Shown here piece after piece: positions 23,050-32,613 of a stretch of 64,000 nt of DNA. The stretch is from UBA6168 sp041741095. Its GTDB lineage: Bacteria > Bacteroidota > Bacteroidia > Chitinophagales > Saprospiraceae. Under the pieces are notes generated by a model, which had not been told where the DNA came from, ran no database searches, and saw only the letters and a program-made list of their open reading frames with translations. The position numbers were made by a program, and so were the translations under genes. The stretch is taken from assembly GCA_041741095.1 (NCBI GenBank), contig JBGSKQ010000031.1:1-64000 (forward strand), read 5' to 3'. Within the stretch, counting starts at the first letter, position 1, and each line of letters begins with the position of its first letter.

Positions 23050-24372
23050 ATGGCGGTAAAATATTGGAGAGGGTTTATTTTATACATGTTGTTTTTGTTT
23101 TTTTCAAAAACGTTGAGCGCCCAAAATATTCCACTTGATTTAAACGAGGCCATTCAACGCACGGAGGCCAATAATTCCCAAATAAAAATTGCAAACTTTG
23201 AGTTGGCTGCTGCATTGGAAGAGGTGGATAAAATGAAGTCCATATTTCTTCCGCAAATCACGGCATCGGCTACGGGCATGGCGACTAATACGCCGCTCAA
23301 CGCCTTCGGGACAAAGCTGCAACAAGGAGCCATCACACAAGCAGATTTCAATCCAGATGATTTGAACGGGCCTTCTTCCATTTCCAATTTTAATACGCAA
23401 ATCATGGTGCAGCAACCTATTATAAATATGGATGCAATGGCCATGAAAAAAGCGGTAACCGCCAAATCGGAAGCTTATAATTATCAGGCCATCCGCACGA
23501 AAAATGTGCTGAAAAACCATGTGGTAAAAGCCTACCTGCAATTGCAATTGATGTACGAAATGCTGGATGTTTTGCAACAGGCAAAAAATACCGCTGGAGC
23601 AAATTTAAAACTGGCAAACGACAATATGGAGGCCGGATATATCCAAAGTGCCGACGTGCTGTCCGTGGAAGTCCGCATCAATGAAATTGAGACGCAGCTA
23701 TTTCAGCTTGAAAACAACATCCAAAATATATCCGATCAATTGTCCTTTTTGATGGGTGCTGAACCCGGCCAAATATACAAGCCCGGCGACGCTTCGGAAT
23801 TTTCCGACGAATCCGGTATTTTGAACCATAATATGCCGGACACCCGTTCCGATATTTTGGCCATGCAAAGCCAGGTAGCTGCCTATGAACACAGCCTCGA
23901 CGCAGCGGAAAAAGCACGTCTGCCCCGCCTGAATGCTTTTGGTTCTTATGATTTGAACAGCAGTTTCGATTTCGGAGATTCACAGCACGGATATATGATC
24001 GGCCTGCAGGCAGCCTGGACGATATTTAGCGGAAATAAAAATAAAAGCGACGTGCGGAAAGCTCAAATTGAATTGGACAAATCACGCACACAATTGGCGC
24101 AGATGATAGCGCAAAACAGGATGGAATTTGCGGTCGTTAGACGTAAAATGACCGAAGCCCAACAAAAAGCCAAACTCAACGAATCTGCCATTAAACAATC
24201 GAAAGAAGTGCTGCGAATAAAAACCGACCGCTTTGCTGAAGGACTCGAAAGAACGACCGATATACTGATGGCGGAGACCACCGTTTCACAAAAAGAAATG
24301 GAACATGCGCAAGCTGTTTTTGAATATAAAATGGCTCATGCGGATTTGCTCCTGATGCTGGAACAAAATTGA
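23050..24372 (+). CDS. TolC-family outer-membrane efflux protein
   Basis: A 440-residue protein with signal peptide (ILYMLFLFFSKTLSAQ) and the two repeated outer-membrane efflux halves of the TolC family. The first half begins with LDLNEAIQRTEANNSQI and the second with a GLQAAWTIFSGNKNKSDVRKAQIEL strand-helix region. Long helices rich in Ala, Gln, Glu and Lys make up the periplasmic tunnel. It would form the outer-membrane channel of a tripartite pump with the adaptor at 24444 and permease at 25694, all on the plus strand with short gaps (71 and 140 bp). The substrate is unknown. The ATG at 23050 is kept because it gives the signal peptide. Confidence 0.92.
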   Translation: MAVKYWRGFILYMLFLFFSKTLSAQNIPLDLNEAIQRTEANNSQIKIANFELAAALEEVDKMKSIFLPQITASATGMATNTPLNAFGTKLQQGAITQADFNPDDLNGPSSISNFNTQIMVQQPIINMDAMAMKKAVTAKSEAYNYQAIRTKNVLKNHVVKAYLQLQLMYEMLDVLQQAKNTAGANLKLANDNMEAGYIQSADVLSVEVRINEIETQLFQLENNIQNISDQLSFLMGAEPGQIYKPGDASEFSDESGILNHNMPDTRSDILAMQSQVAAYEHSLDAAEKARLPRLNAFGSYDLNSSFDFGDSQHGYMIGLQAAWTIFSGNKNKSDVRKAQIELDKSRTQLAQMIAQNRMEFAVVRRKMTEAQQKAKLNESAIKQSKEVLRIKTDRFAEGLERTTDILMAETTVSQKEMEHAQAVFEYKMAHADLLLMLEQN

Positions 24373-24443
24373 TGCTTGAATTGGAGTAGTAGCACGACAA
24401 TTACTTTCATTTTACCCTCCGAATTATTTTAAAAAAATCAAAA

Positions 24444-25553
24444 ATGACAATAAATATGAGATCTATATTCGGTATTTCAGCGGTTTTAATTTTCATTACA
24501 TTACTTGCTGCTTGCGGTGGTGGCCATAAAAACACCAGCACCGCAGCCCCTCGCCCAACGGTAAAAGCTACTTTGGCCAAGGCTGGCGGTGGAACGGTTA
24601 ATAACTTTATTTCACTGAGCGGAAAAATTCAGGCTGAAAATTATGCGACCGTTTCCGCCCGCATCATGGGCTACCTCATGGAAGTAAAGGTGGATGTGGG
24701 CGACCAGGTGCAAAAAGGGCAATTGTTGGCCACAATAAAAAGTGATGAAATCCTGGCGAAAATGGCACAGGCAGATGCCGGTATTGCAGAGGCTAAAGCT
24801 GGGCTTGACAATATTGAAAAAGATTTTGCAAGGGTCAAATCATTGTTCGACAAAAAAAGTGCGACACAAAAGGAATTGGACGATATCACGGCAGCCAAAA
24901 ATATGATGACGGCTAAATTGAAGCAGGCACAGGAAATGAAAAACGAGGTGAATACCATGCTTTCTTATGCCAGAATCACCTCTCCTTATAATGGCGTCAT
25001 TACGGAAAAACATGTAAACAGCGGCGATTTGGCCACACCGGGGCGACCACTTTTCACCGTTGAAGGGGGCGGGGATTTCAAGGCCGAAATATTGGTGCCG
25101 GAAAACCAAATATCTTCCATCAAAAAAGGGGAAAAAGTCAAAGTAATTTTGAAAAATAATGGCACGGAAATAAACGGCTTTATCAACGAATTTAGCAGTT
25201 CATCCGCACAAACGGGCGGGCAATATTTGGCGAAAGTGGATTTGGATAAAAATGACCTGAAAAATACTTCATTATACTCTGGAATGTATGTCAATGTGCT
25301 TTTACCGATAAAAAATACGGCCACACCGGAAGGAGGTAAGATACTGGTGAATAAAAATGCCGTCGTAGAACAGGGCCAATTGACTGGAATATATACTGTG
25401 AGCGAAAACGGGACAGCCATTTTGCGCTGGGTGCGCCTCGGCAAATCTTATGGCGACAAAGTGGAAATATTGTCGGGCTTGTCTTCAGATGAAAGCTATA
25501 TTGCTGAATATGAGGGCAGGTTGTTGAATGGCGTAAAAGTGCAATTGAATTAA
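24444..25553 (+). CDS. RND efflux periplasmic adaptor (MFP), lipoprotein
   Basis: A 369-residue membrane-fusion protein. Lipoprotein signal ends ITLLAAC (Cys24). The lipoyl-like half-motif (YATVSARIMGYLMEVKVDVGDQVQKGQLLATI, about 70-100) precedes an alpha hairpin (about 105-165) and the second lipoyl half (YARITSPYNGVITEKHVNSGDLATPG). A beta-barrel and membrane-proximal domain follow (GEKVKVILKNNGTEI..., TPEGGKILVNKNAVVEQG). The adaptor bridges the RND permease and the TolC channel. It is the second gene of the pump operon. Confidence 0.94.
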   Translation: MTINMRSIFGISAVLIFITLLAACGGGHKNTSTAAPRPTVKATLAKAGGGTVNNFISLSGKIQAENYATVSARIMGYLMEVKVDVGDQVQKGQLLATIKSDEILAKMAQADAGIAEAKAGLDNIEKDFARVKSLFDKKSATQKELDDITAAKNMMTAKLKQAQEMKNEVNTMLSYARITSPYNGVITEKHVNSGDLATPGRPLFTVEGGGDFKAEILVPENQISSIKKGEKVKVILKNNGTEINGFINEFSSSSAQTGGQYLAKVDLDKNDLKNTSLYSGMYVNVLLPIKNTATPEGGKILVNKNAVVEQGQLTGIYTVSENGTAILRWVRLGKSYGDKVEILSGLSSDESYIAEYEGRLLNGVKVQLN

Positions 25554-25693
25554 TCAAATCCGGGTTTTGAACCAATAAAATGTTGAGACATGAATTGCTG
25601 GGAGAAAAACAGTGAATCCTAAATGCTTGATTTTCAATGTTGTGTCGCCCCCTCCCACACCTCATTTTTCTAAAAAATAAAGAATAAATTATA

Positions 25694-28600
25694 ATGCAAC
25701 AAGGATTAGCAGGAAATATAGCCAAGATGTTCCTTGACAGCAAGTTGACCGTCTTGCTGATGGTGGCTTTTCTAATCATCGGAATATACAGTTCAACGCT
25801 CATCCCCAGGGAGGAAGAGCCGCAGATTGACGTGCCGATTGCCGATATTTTTGTCGGATATCCTGGTGCCAGCCCCGAAGAAGTGGAATCACGTATATCC
25901 GAACCATTGGAAAAATTGATTTCCAATATAAAGGGCATCGAATATGTGTATTCGACTTCCATGAACGAGCAGGCAATGATTGTGGTGCAATTTTATGTGG
26001 GCGAAGACATTGAGCGCTCTTTGGTAAAATTGTACAATGAAATCATGAAGCACATGGACAAAATGCCGAGCGGAGTAACCATGCCCCTCGTGAAATCCCG
26101 TGCAATTGACGACGTGCCCATGCTGGGCCTGACACTTTGGAGCGAAAAATATGACGATTATCAATTAAAAAGAATCGGCCAGGAATTAGCTACCGAAATA
26201 AAGAAAATTAACGACGTTTCCATCACCAAAATAATCGGCGGGCGCTCACGGGAAATGCGGGTAATTGTTGACAAAGACAAGCTCGCCGAAAGTGGCCTCG
26301 ATTTGCTGGGAGTTGCCAACTATATATCCGCCAACAATCAGGAATATAGCTCAGGAAAATTCAATTTAAACGATGAGGAATTTTTTGTAAAAACCGGGAC
26401 TTTCCTCGAAACGGTGGAAGATCTGGAAAACCTCATCGTCGGCGTCCACCAAAACCGTCCTGTATATATGAGGCAAGTGGCCGAAGTGGTGGATGGACCC
26501 GAATTGCCGAAATCGTATGTATCTTTTGGCTACGCCAAATCATCAGGTGAAAAATGGGCAAAAAACTTCTCCGAATATCCTGCTGTCACACTTTCCATCG
26601 CCAAAAGAAAGGGGGCAGACGCCATGAAATTGTCAGATTTAATCATGGAAAAAGTGGACATATTGAAGGAGAATTTAATCCCCGAAGATGTCCATGTGGA
26701 GATTACCCGAAATTATGGGGAAACTGCCTCGCACAAAGTATCCGAACTGTTGATGCACCTTGTATTGGCCATAGTTGCGGTGACGGTGTTGGTTATGTTG
26801 TCAATGGGTTGGAGGGGTGGATTGGTGGTGTTTTTATCCGTGCCGGTGACATTTGCACTCACATTATTCGGATATTATTTCCTCGATTATACATTGAACC
26901 GTATTACATTATTTGCATTGGTATTCGTGACTGGGATTGTGGTGGATGATTCTATTATTATCGCAGAAAATATGCACCGGCATTTTAAGATGAAAAAATT
27001 GCCGTTCAAACAAGCGGCCATATATGCGATAAACGAGGTGGGCAATCCGACCATATTGGCCACTTTTACTGTGGTGGCAGCCGTATTGCCGATGGCATTT
27101 GTATCCGGCCTGATGGGGCCATATATGAGCCCTATGCCGATTGGAGCGGCTATTGCCATGCTTTTGTCGTTGTTTGTGGCGCTGACCATCACACCTTATT
27201 TGGGCTATAAATTTTTGATTGAAAAGGACAAACCCGAGAAGAAGAAACACAACTTCGTCCTGGAGGAATCTGGTATTTATAAGGTGTATTTTCGTCTGGT
27301 TAACCCCTTGTTGAATTCTTGGTGGAAGCGCTGGTTGTTTTTAGGTTTGAATATCATTGTATTATTTGGTGTGATGCTCATGTTCCTCAACAAATCGGTA
27401 ACTGTGAAAATGTTGCCGTTTGACGACAAAAATGAATTTCAGATAGTCATAGATATGCCGGAAGGAACGCCACTCGAACGCACCGCCAACGTGGCGAAAG
27501 AAATCGCTCTATATATTTCCGAGCAAGATGAAGTGGTGAATTATCAAACTCATGTCGGCACGTCCGCCCCCATTACTTTTAATGGCCTTGTGCGGCATTA
27601 TGATTTGCGAGGCGGCTCAAACGTGGCTGATATTCAGGTAAATTTGACTGACAAAACGCAACGGAGCCTGCAAAGCCACGATATTGTCAAATTGCACCGG
27701 GAGCCTATTCAAAAAATTGCAGCGAAATACAATGCGAATATAAAATTAGTGGAATTACCACCAGGCCCTCCCGTGTTATCCACCCTGGTGGCGGAAGTAT
27801 ATGGGCCGGATTATAAAAAACAGATAGAAATTGCAGACAGTGTGCGTCATATTTTAAATACAACTGAAGATGTTGTGGACGTGGACTGGATGGTGGAAGA
27901 CGACCAAACGGAATATCATTTCGTTATAGATAAGGAAAAGGCGATGCTGAACGGCATCCCACCTCAAAAAATCGTGGCGACACTGAATATGGCCATGTCC
28001 GAACGACCAGTATCAAACATCAATGCGGAGAATGATCAGGATCAAGTTGGGATCAATATTCAATTGGATGAAAAAGAACGTTCGGATATCAACAGCATAA
28101 AAGCGCTGAAATTGATTGGTCAGGCAGGATTTCCCATTCCCATCGGCGATTTGGTGCAGATAGTGGAAAAAACGAAAGACAAGAGTATTTACCGCAAAAA
28201 CCAGCGCCGGGTAGTATTTGTGCTGGCTGATATGGCGGGACAATTAGAAAGCCCCGTATATGCTATCTTGAAAATGGGTGAACGCTTGAAAAACATGGTT
28301 TTGCCCGCCGGATATAAACTGGAAGAGGCGTATGCTGCGCAGCCATTTTCTGAAAATGATTTCACCATAAAATGGGATGGCGAATGGCAAATCACACTGG
28401 AGGTATTCCGTGATCTTGGTGCAGCATTTGCGGTAGTTTTGGTCATTATTTATATTTTGATTGTGGGTTGGTTTCAAAACTTCAAAGCACCGATTGTAAT
28501 GATGATACCCATTCCACTTTCTATGATTGGGATTATTTTAGGGCATTATATGATGGGGGCATTTTTTACGGCCACTTCTATGATAGGCATGATTGCACTG

Positions 28601-28924
28601 GCTGGAATCATGGTGCGAAATTCAATCTTGCTGATTGACTTTATCAATATGCGGCTGCAAGATGGTGTGGCATTAAAACAAGCCGTCATAGAAGCAGGGG
28701 CGGTGCGCACCACGCCGATATTGTTGACGGCGGGAACTGTGGTCATTGGAGCATTCGTCATATTGTTCGACCCTATATTCCAAGGCTTGGCTATTTCGTT
28801 GATGGGCGGCACAATTGCTTCCACAGTATTGACGCTATTGGTCGTGCCATTGATATATTATTTGACCGAGCGTAAAAAATATCCATCATCACCAATTATT
28901 GAAAATAAAACCGAAGAGTCATGA
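25694..28924 (+). CDS. RND-superfamily efflux permease
   Basis: A 1,076-residue inner-membrane pump of the AcrB/HAE type. The two halves each have one N-terminal TM helix, a large periplasmic domain and a TM bundle. The proton-relay pair Asp418-Asp419 lies in GIVVDDSIIIAEN (TM4), which is the hydrophobe/amphiphile-type signature rather than that of heavy-metal pumps. Other landmarks are REEEPQIDVPIADIFVGYPG near residue 36, GNPTILATFTVVAAVLPMAF (TM5/6) and GIMVRNSILLIDF in the second half. It exports substrates from the periplasm or inner membrane by proton exchange, with the adaptor and TolC encoded just upstream. The stop codon overlaps the next gene by 4 bp (ATGA), showing translational coupling. 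Confidence 0.95.
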   Translation: MQQGLAGNIAKMFLDSKLTVLLMVAFLIIGIYSSTLIPREEEPQIDVPIADIFVGYPGASPEEVESRISEPLEKLISNIKGIEYVYSTSMNEQAMIVVQFYVGEDIERSLVKLYNEIMKHMDKMPSGVTMPLVKSRAIDDVPMLGLTLWSEKYDDYQLKRIGQELATEIKKINDVSITKIIGGRSREMRVIVDKDKLAESGLDLLGVANYISANNQEYSSGKFNLNDEEFFVKTGTFLETVEDLENLIVGVHQNRPVYMRQVAEVVDGPELPKSYVSFGYAKSSGEKWAKNFSEYPAVTLSIAKRKGADAMKLSDLIMEKVDILKENLIPEDVHVEITRNYGETASHKVSELLMHLVLAIVAVTVLVMLSMGWRGGLVVFLSVPVTFALTLFGYYFLDYTLNRITLFALVFVTGIVVDDSIIIAENMHRHFKMKKLPFKQAAIYAINEVGNPTILATFTVVAAVLPMAFVSGLMGPYMSPMPIGAAIAMLLSLFVALTITPYLGYKFLIEKDKPEKKKHNFVLEESGIYKVYFRLVNPLLNSWWKRWLFLGLNIIVLFGVMLMFLNKSVTVKMLPFDDKNEFQIVIDMPEGTPLERTANVAKEIALYISEQDEVVNYQTHVGTSAPITFNGLVRHYDLRGGSNVADIQVNLTDKTQRSLQSHDIVKLHREPIQKIAAKYNANIKLVELPPGPPVLSTLVAEVYGPDYKKQIEIADSVRHILNTTEDVVDVDWMVEDDQTEYHFVIDKEKAMLNGIPPQKIVATLNMAMSERPVSNINAENDQDQVGINIQLDEKERSDINSIKALKLIGQAGFPIPIGDLVQIVEKTKDKSIYRKNQRRVVFVLADMAGQLESPVYAILKMGERLKNMVLPAGYKLEEAYAAQPFSENDFTIKWDGEWQITLEVFRDLGAAFAVVLVIIYILIVGWFQNFKAPIVMMIPIPLSMIGIILGHYMMGAFFTATSMIGMIALAGIMVRNSILLIDFINMRLQDGVALKQAVIEAGAVRTTPILLTAGTVVIGAFVILFDPIFQGLAISLMGGTIASTVLTLLVVPLIYYLTERKKYPSSPIIENKTEES

Positions 28925-29226
28925 AATTAATCGTCATTACCGGCGCTATTTTTTTCGACGAAGAAATCGCCAAAATATTGGACAAATCAGACGTGGCCAT
29001 ATACAGCCGTTCCAATATATCCGGCCACAAAAAAAAGGGGGAAGTGAACCTGAGCGAAAACTGGTTTGCGGGCGGCAATGGTTACCAGGAATCGGTCATG
29101 TTCTTTGCCTTCACCGAACTGGCAATCGTAGAAAAAGTCATGGCAGCCGTGAATAAATTCAATGAAACACTCGAATCCGAAAGCCCGCTCCGGGCCTTCG
29201 TTTTGGCAGTGGAAAATCACAATTAA
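28921..29226 (+). CDS. PII-like small signalling protein coupled to the RND pump
   Basis: A 101-residue protein with a ferredoxin-like, PII-type pattern: beta1 MKLIVITGAIFF, helix DEEIAKILDKSDV, a flexible T-loop-like stretch SGHKKKGEVNLSENWFAGGN, then FFAFTELAIVEKVMAAVNKF and RAFVLAVE. The T-loop tyrosine of GlnB-type PII is not conserved. PII-like proteins are known beside transporters, and DUF3240-type PII-like proteins beside metal RND pumps. Here the start codon overlaps the permease stop by 4 bp (ATGA), so it is made together with the pump and may regulate it or sense its substrate. Fold assignment is from sequence pattern only. Confidence 0.7.
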   Translation: MKLIVITGAIFFDEEIAKILDKSDVAIYSRSNISGHKKKGEVNLSENWFAGGNGYQESVMFFAFTELAIVEKVMAAVNKFNETLESESPLRAFVLAVENHN

Positions 29227-29238
29227 ATATATAATGCT

Positions 29239-29439
29239 ATGATGGAAAGAATTATCCGTGCCATTGCTGGCACTTTTATTATTGCCAGCATATTATTGGC
29301 CATATATGTAAACATCAACTGGCTTTGGTTCACCGCTTTTGTGGGGGCCAACCTGTTGCAATCGTCCATTACAAAATGGTGTTTGATGGAAGATATATTG
29401 AAATATTTTCGGGTGGGTTCAGGGACGGGTAAGGTTTGA
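29239..29439 (+). CDS. DUF2892-family small inner-membrane protein
   Basis: A 66-residue protein with the usual layout of the DUF2892 (YgaP transmembrane-like) family. It opens MMERIIRAIAGTF, has two hydrophobic helices (IIASILLAIYV and WLWFTAFVGANLLQSSI), and a conserved Cys in TKWCLMEDILK. Function is unknown; the family is often linked to rhodanese or sulfur and redox genes. It follows the PII-like gene by 12 bp and is probably the last gene of the pump operon, ahead of the hairpin at 29510-29542. Confidence 0.8.
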   Translation: MMERIIRAIAGTFIIASILLAIYVNINWLWFTAFVGANLLQSSITKWCLMEDILKYFRVGSGTGKV

Positions 29440-29509
29440 TGGAATCTACTTCAAGCTCTTATGGATACTTGGATTTTTCCCTACTTGGTAAGGGGTCAAA
29501 AGAGTTGGT

Positions 29510-29542
29510 AGTTAGGCGGTAACTTGGAGTTACTGCCTAACT
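29510..29542. terminator. Hairpin between convergent operons
   Basis: AGTTAGGCGGTAACT (29510-29524) pairs with AGTTACTGCCTAACT (29528-29542) with one mismatch and a 3-nt loop; flanking GGGTCAAA / TTTGACCC words extend the stem. It lies in the 139 bp between two convergent genes, which suits a bidirectional terminator, but there is no strong T-run. Confidence 0.5.
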
Positions 29543-29578
29543 TGGCTCGGCATATCAACCAATTTGACCCACGACTCC

Positions 29579-30862
29579 CTACTTATTATCTGGCAATTTC
29601 ATCATCATCACTTTATCAATCCTTGCCCCGTCCATGTCCACTACTTCGAATATATATCCTTTGAAATCGAATTGATCGCCTGCTACGGGCATGTTTTCCC
29701 ATTGATTAAAAATAAAGCCCGCCAATGTGCTATAATATGGGCTGGATTCTGGAATAAGATCTTTTTGAAGAAAGTGATTGAGATTAATGACCAGCACATT
29801 TCCACTGACCAGCAAGGAACCGTCATTGCGACGGAGGATACCGTCCGGTTCCTCGTCTTCTTCCGGTAGATTGCCTACAATTGCTTCTGCAATATCGTGC
29901 AAGGTGATAACTCCTTCGAATGCACCGAACTCGTCAGTGACAATGCCAAAATAGCAGCGGTTTTTTTTGAAAAGGTGCAAAACATCTATAGCAAATTGAT
30001 TTTCAGGCACAAATACAGGTTCCCGCAGAATGCCTCGCAACTGGAATTCCGGCTCAGTTTTATGGGCAAAAAAATCCTTGGCGTGGAGATAGCCCAGCAC
30101 TTTATCGTAGATGCCTTCGCAGACGGGGAAATGGGTGCGGAGGCTGTTGCGCAATTGCTGTTCAATCGTGTCCAGGGGCTGGTTAATATTAATCCATTCT
30201 ACATCGAGTCGGTGGGTCATCAGCGACTTGGTGCGCAGATCGCCAAATGTCAAAACGTTATGGTGGATTTCACTTTCGTCTTTTTCGAATAGACCTTGTT
30301 TTCCTGCAATTTTAACCATATAGCGCAGCTCCTCTTCGGTGATTATTTCCTCGCCTATAGGGTTGATATGGAAAATTTTAAAAACAAGAGCAGTACTTGC
30401 CGTTAGTAGCCAGACAAAAGGCCTGGCAATGCGGCTAAATAACTTGATGAAACCGCCGATGGCGAGCGCTACCGGTTCGGCAAACTTGATTGCGAGCGTT
30501 TTGGGAATTAGTTCACCGATGACGATGGACAAGTAAGTAATGAGCGCTACCACCAACACGTAGGTGATAGTGTGTGCATAAGGCTGTAGAAATGCTACTT
30601 TTTCTACTACTGGCCGAAAGTTGTCGGTAAGCGTGGCTCCACCATATACGCCTGAGATAATGCCAATGAGTGTGATGCCGATTTGTACCGCCGAAAGGAA
30701 GCCTTCGGGTTTTTTCAACAGATCGAGCACGGTCTTGGCCTTGGCGTTGCCCGCCTCGGCGAGCTGCACCATCCGCTGCTTTTTGACGGAAACAAGGGCT
30801 ATTTCCGACAGGGCGAAAACGCCATTGATGAGGTTGAAAAGTAGGATGATGAGGAGTTCCAA
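29579..30862 (-). CDS. Hemolysin-type CNNM/CBS/CorC_HlyC membrane protein
   Basis: A 427-residue protein with an N-terminal CNNM (DUF21) domain of four hydrophobic segments (about 1-185, with NGVFALSEIALVSVKKQRM and GITLIGIISGVYGGAT), a pair of CBS domains (about 200-330, MTHRLDVEWININ, FGIVTDEFGAFEGVITLHDI) and a C-terminal CorC_HlyC domain (about 345-425, NVLVINLNHFLQK...GFIFNQWENMPVAGDQF). The family includes Mg2+/Co2+ efflux-related proteins. The start is a TTG at 30862-30860: an in-frame stop lies a short way upstream and the usual family start aligns here. It stands alone and is convergent with the pump operon. Confidence 0.92.
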   Translation of the reverse strand: MELLIILLFNLINGVFALSEIALVSVKKQRMVQLAEAGNAKAKTVLDLLKKPEGFLSAVQIGITLIGIISGVYGGATLTDNFRPVVEKVAFLQPYAHTITYVLVVALITYLSIVIGELIPKTLAIKFAEPVALAIGGFIKLFSRIARPFVWLLTASTALVFKIFHINPIGEEIITEEELRYMVKIAGKQGLFEKDESEIHHNVLTFGDLRTKSLMTHRLDVEWININQPLDTIEQQLRNSLRTHFPVCEGIYDKVLGYLHAKDFFAHKTEPEFQLRGILREPVFVPENQFAIDVLHLFKKNRCYFGIVTDEFGAFEGVITLHDIAEAIVGNLPEEDEEPDGILRRNDGSLLVSGNVLVINLNHFLQKDLIPESSPYYSTLAGFIFNQWENMPVAGDQFDFKGYIFEVVDMDGARIDKVMMMKLPDNK

Positions 30863-31123
30863 TATAATATTGATTTTTATTAATACTCGTATTTATACTG
30901 TGCGCCGCCCCAAATCCCAGCAATTAACTTGGCGGCGTGAGCTATAAATCAACGTTTGATATCCCTAATGAGTAGTTATCAAATACCGCAGTTCCATCAT
31001 TGCGGAGTTTGAAAACCCCCTTTCTCTAAATTGCATGGAATTAGGCATTAACCCAATATTAATTTCTAATGCGGCTGTCTTTAAAATTAAGATGGAACAA
31101 TTTCAATGGAATAATCTGCAAAA

Positions 31124-31714
31124 TTAAAATCCCGCCAAATTATTCCATTCCTTCATTGATTTTTTGAAGTTTTTGAAATACAGCTTATTAAATTTGTCCA
31201 TGTCAAATTCCTCGGGGTCGAATTCGCCACCAAGCCACTCCACCAAATCTTCGTACTCTTCTGTGCCTTTTTGCTTCATTTTTTCCACCAAGTCTTGGTA
31301 GCCCCAGATGCCGCCGCAATCCTCTGGCGGGCAAGCCATCGCCCCACCGAACAGCAGGGGATAAGTTTTCCCGGCCTCAGATTCGTGCAGTTTTTTTACC
31401 TCCACGATATGTTCCCAGCCATCGCCGAAATCGTATTCGTACACAATTTTGGCTTTTGGCACATTCAAAATGGAGTTGATTTTGATTTCACGGCTATCCT
31501 CCATTTCGTCAAAATCGTCGTCGAAGGGTATCCCAATGCGCCGCTGGTACTTGCCGACGATGAATTGGTGCAAGTGGCTGTGCGTCCAACCCATTGCAAA
31601 CTGAATGATGTAGTGCAGATCGTGGAAGGTCATATCTTCAGGCACGAGCACCCGCCGCCAGATTTTGGGTTTGCTGCCTTGCAGCACGATGTCGAGTTCA
31701 AGTATTTTGCTCAT
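31124..31714 (-). CDS. pRiA4b ORF-3-family protein
   Basis: A 196-residue protein matching the plasmid pRiA4b ORF-3-like family: LELDIVLQGSKPKIWRRVLVPEDMTF at the start, DLHYIIQFAMGWTHSHLHQF, the acidic YEYDFGDGWEHIVEV core, and PPEDCGGIWGYQDLVE. The family is widespread in bacteria and plasmids with no established biochemical role. The gene is single; the space upstream (31715-31923) and downstream (30863-31123) shows no other genes. Confidence 0.88.
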   Translation of the reverse strand: MSKILELDIVLQGSKPKIWRRVLVPEDMTFHDLHYIIQFAMGWTHSHLHQFIVGKYQRRIGIPFDDDFDEMEDSREIKINSILNVPKAKIVYEYDFGDGWEHIVEVKKLHESEAGKTYPLLFGGAMACPPEDCGGIWGYQDLVEKMKQKGTEEYEDLVEWLGGEFDPEEFDMDKFNKLYFKNFKKSMKEWNNLAGF

Positions 31715-31923
31715 GTTTAAATTAATTATTGTGGAAATTTAATGACGAATATCGTTCATTTTCTGCAATTCACAAGTTGATCTAAAATGCCGTGTTATTT
31801 CAACTTGCAAAACACCCACTGGTTCAGTGGTTTTTATAAAACAGCCTAATTACTTTTTCTTATTTTCATTTTTTGCACAATGTTTGCGTCCTTTGCAGAG
31901 TGTTTTAAGAAAACTAACTGATT

Positions 31924-32463
31924 TTGAAAGACCCTCGTTGCAACAGAAAGCGCTTTGCCGCTTGGTTCCTGCTGTTGGCATTGTGCCTACAGCGGACGGT
32001 GGGCTTCGTGGGCAATGAGGTGGCCATAGCGGTGGAGATGGAAGCGGGCATGGACAGTACCGAGCAGGCCATCGCAGATAAAATTAAGGAACAAGAAGGG
32101 TTTGATGCCAGGATTGATGTGCAGGACGATGCCGAAATGGAGTCGCTCCAAAAATTGGGCTACCTGGCTCCCTTTATTTTTTCCGAAGAGGTTGACAGTG
32201 CTGTTTGTTTTTATACGGTTGAATATGCTCCCAAAACGATGTTGGTCAATACGGTGGTGGGAAATGGGCAAAGCGATCCGAATTTACCTGCCAGCTCCTC
32301 CAAATCCTTCAATGAAAGGTTGTTTTCTTCATTTTGTTTTTGGGAAAATATCTTTGCCATAAATCATCAGCCTTTCTTTAATACCACAACATTCTCCGTT
32401 CCACATTATTGGGAACAATCTTATATTCCTATCCTTTCCCCGCCGCCTAAATATTGGGTTTGA
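31924..32463 (+). CDS. Secreted protein of unknown function
   Basis: Translation from a TTG at 31924 gives 179 residues with a plausible signal peptide (MKDPRCNRKRFAAWFLLLALCL). The mature part has an acidic region (EQEGFDARIDVQDDAEMES) and an aromatic C-terminal end (FSSFCFWENIFAINHQPFF...HYWEQSYIPILSPPPKYWV). No ATG supports a longer or equally good start. It is the first of four plus-strand genes leading to the FecA-like receptor, with a 150-bp gap to the next. I recognise no family. Confidence 0.5.
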   Translation: MKDPRCNRKRFAAWFLLLALCLQRTVGFVGNEVAIAVEMEAGMDSTEQAIADKIKEQEGFDARIDVQDDAEMESLQKLGYLAPFIFSEEVDSAVCFYTVEYAPKTMLVNTVVGNGQSDPNLPASSSKSFNERLFSSFCFWENIFAINHQPFFNTTTFSVPHYWEQSYIPILSPPPKYWV

Positions 32464-32613
32464 ACTACGGCACTATATTGCCGTCTTTTTTCTTGTGAAC
32501 AAGATTGGTATTGATTGATGCCATGCTATCAGTTTGATGCCTGTTATTGGCATTGCTCTGCTGTTGGCATGATTCAAATACATTTTCTCTTCATTTTCAA
32601 ATTGTATATTTCA

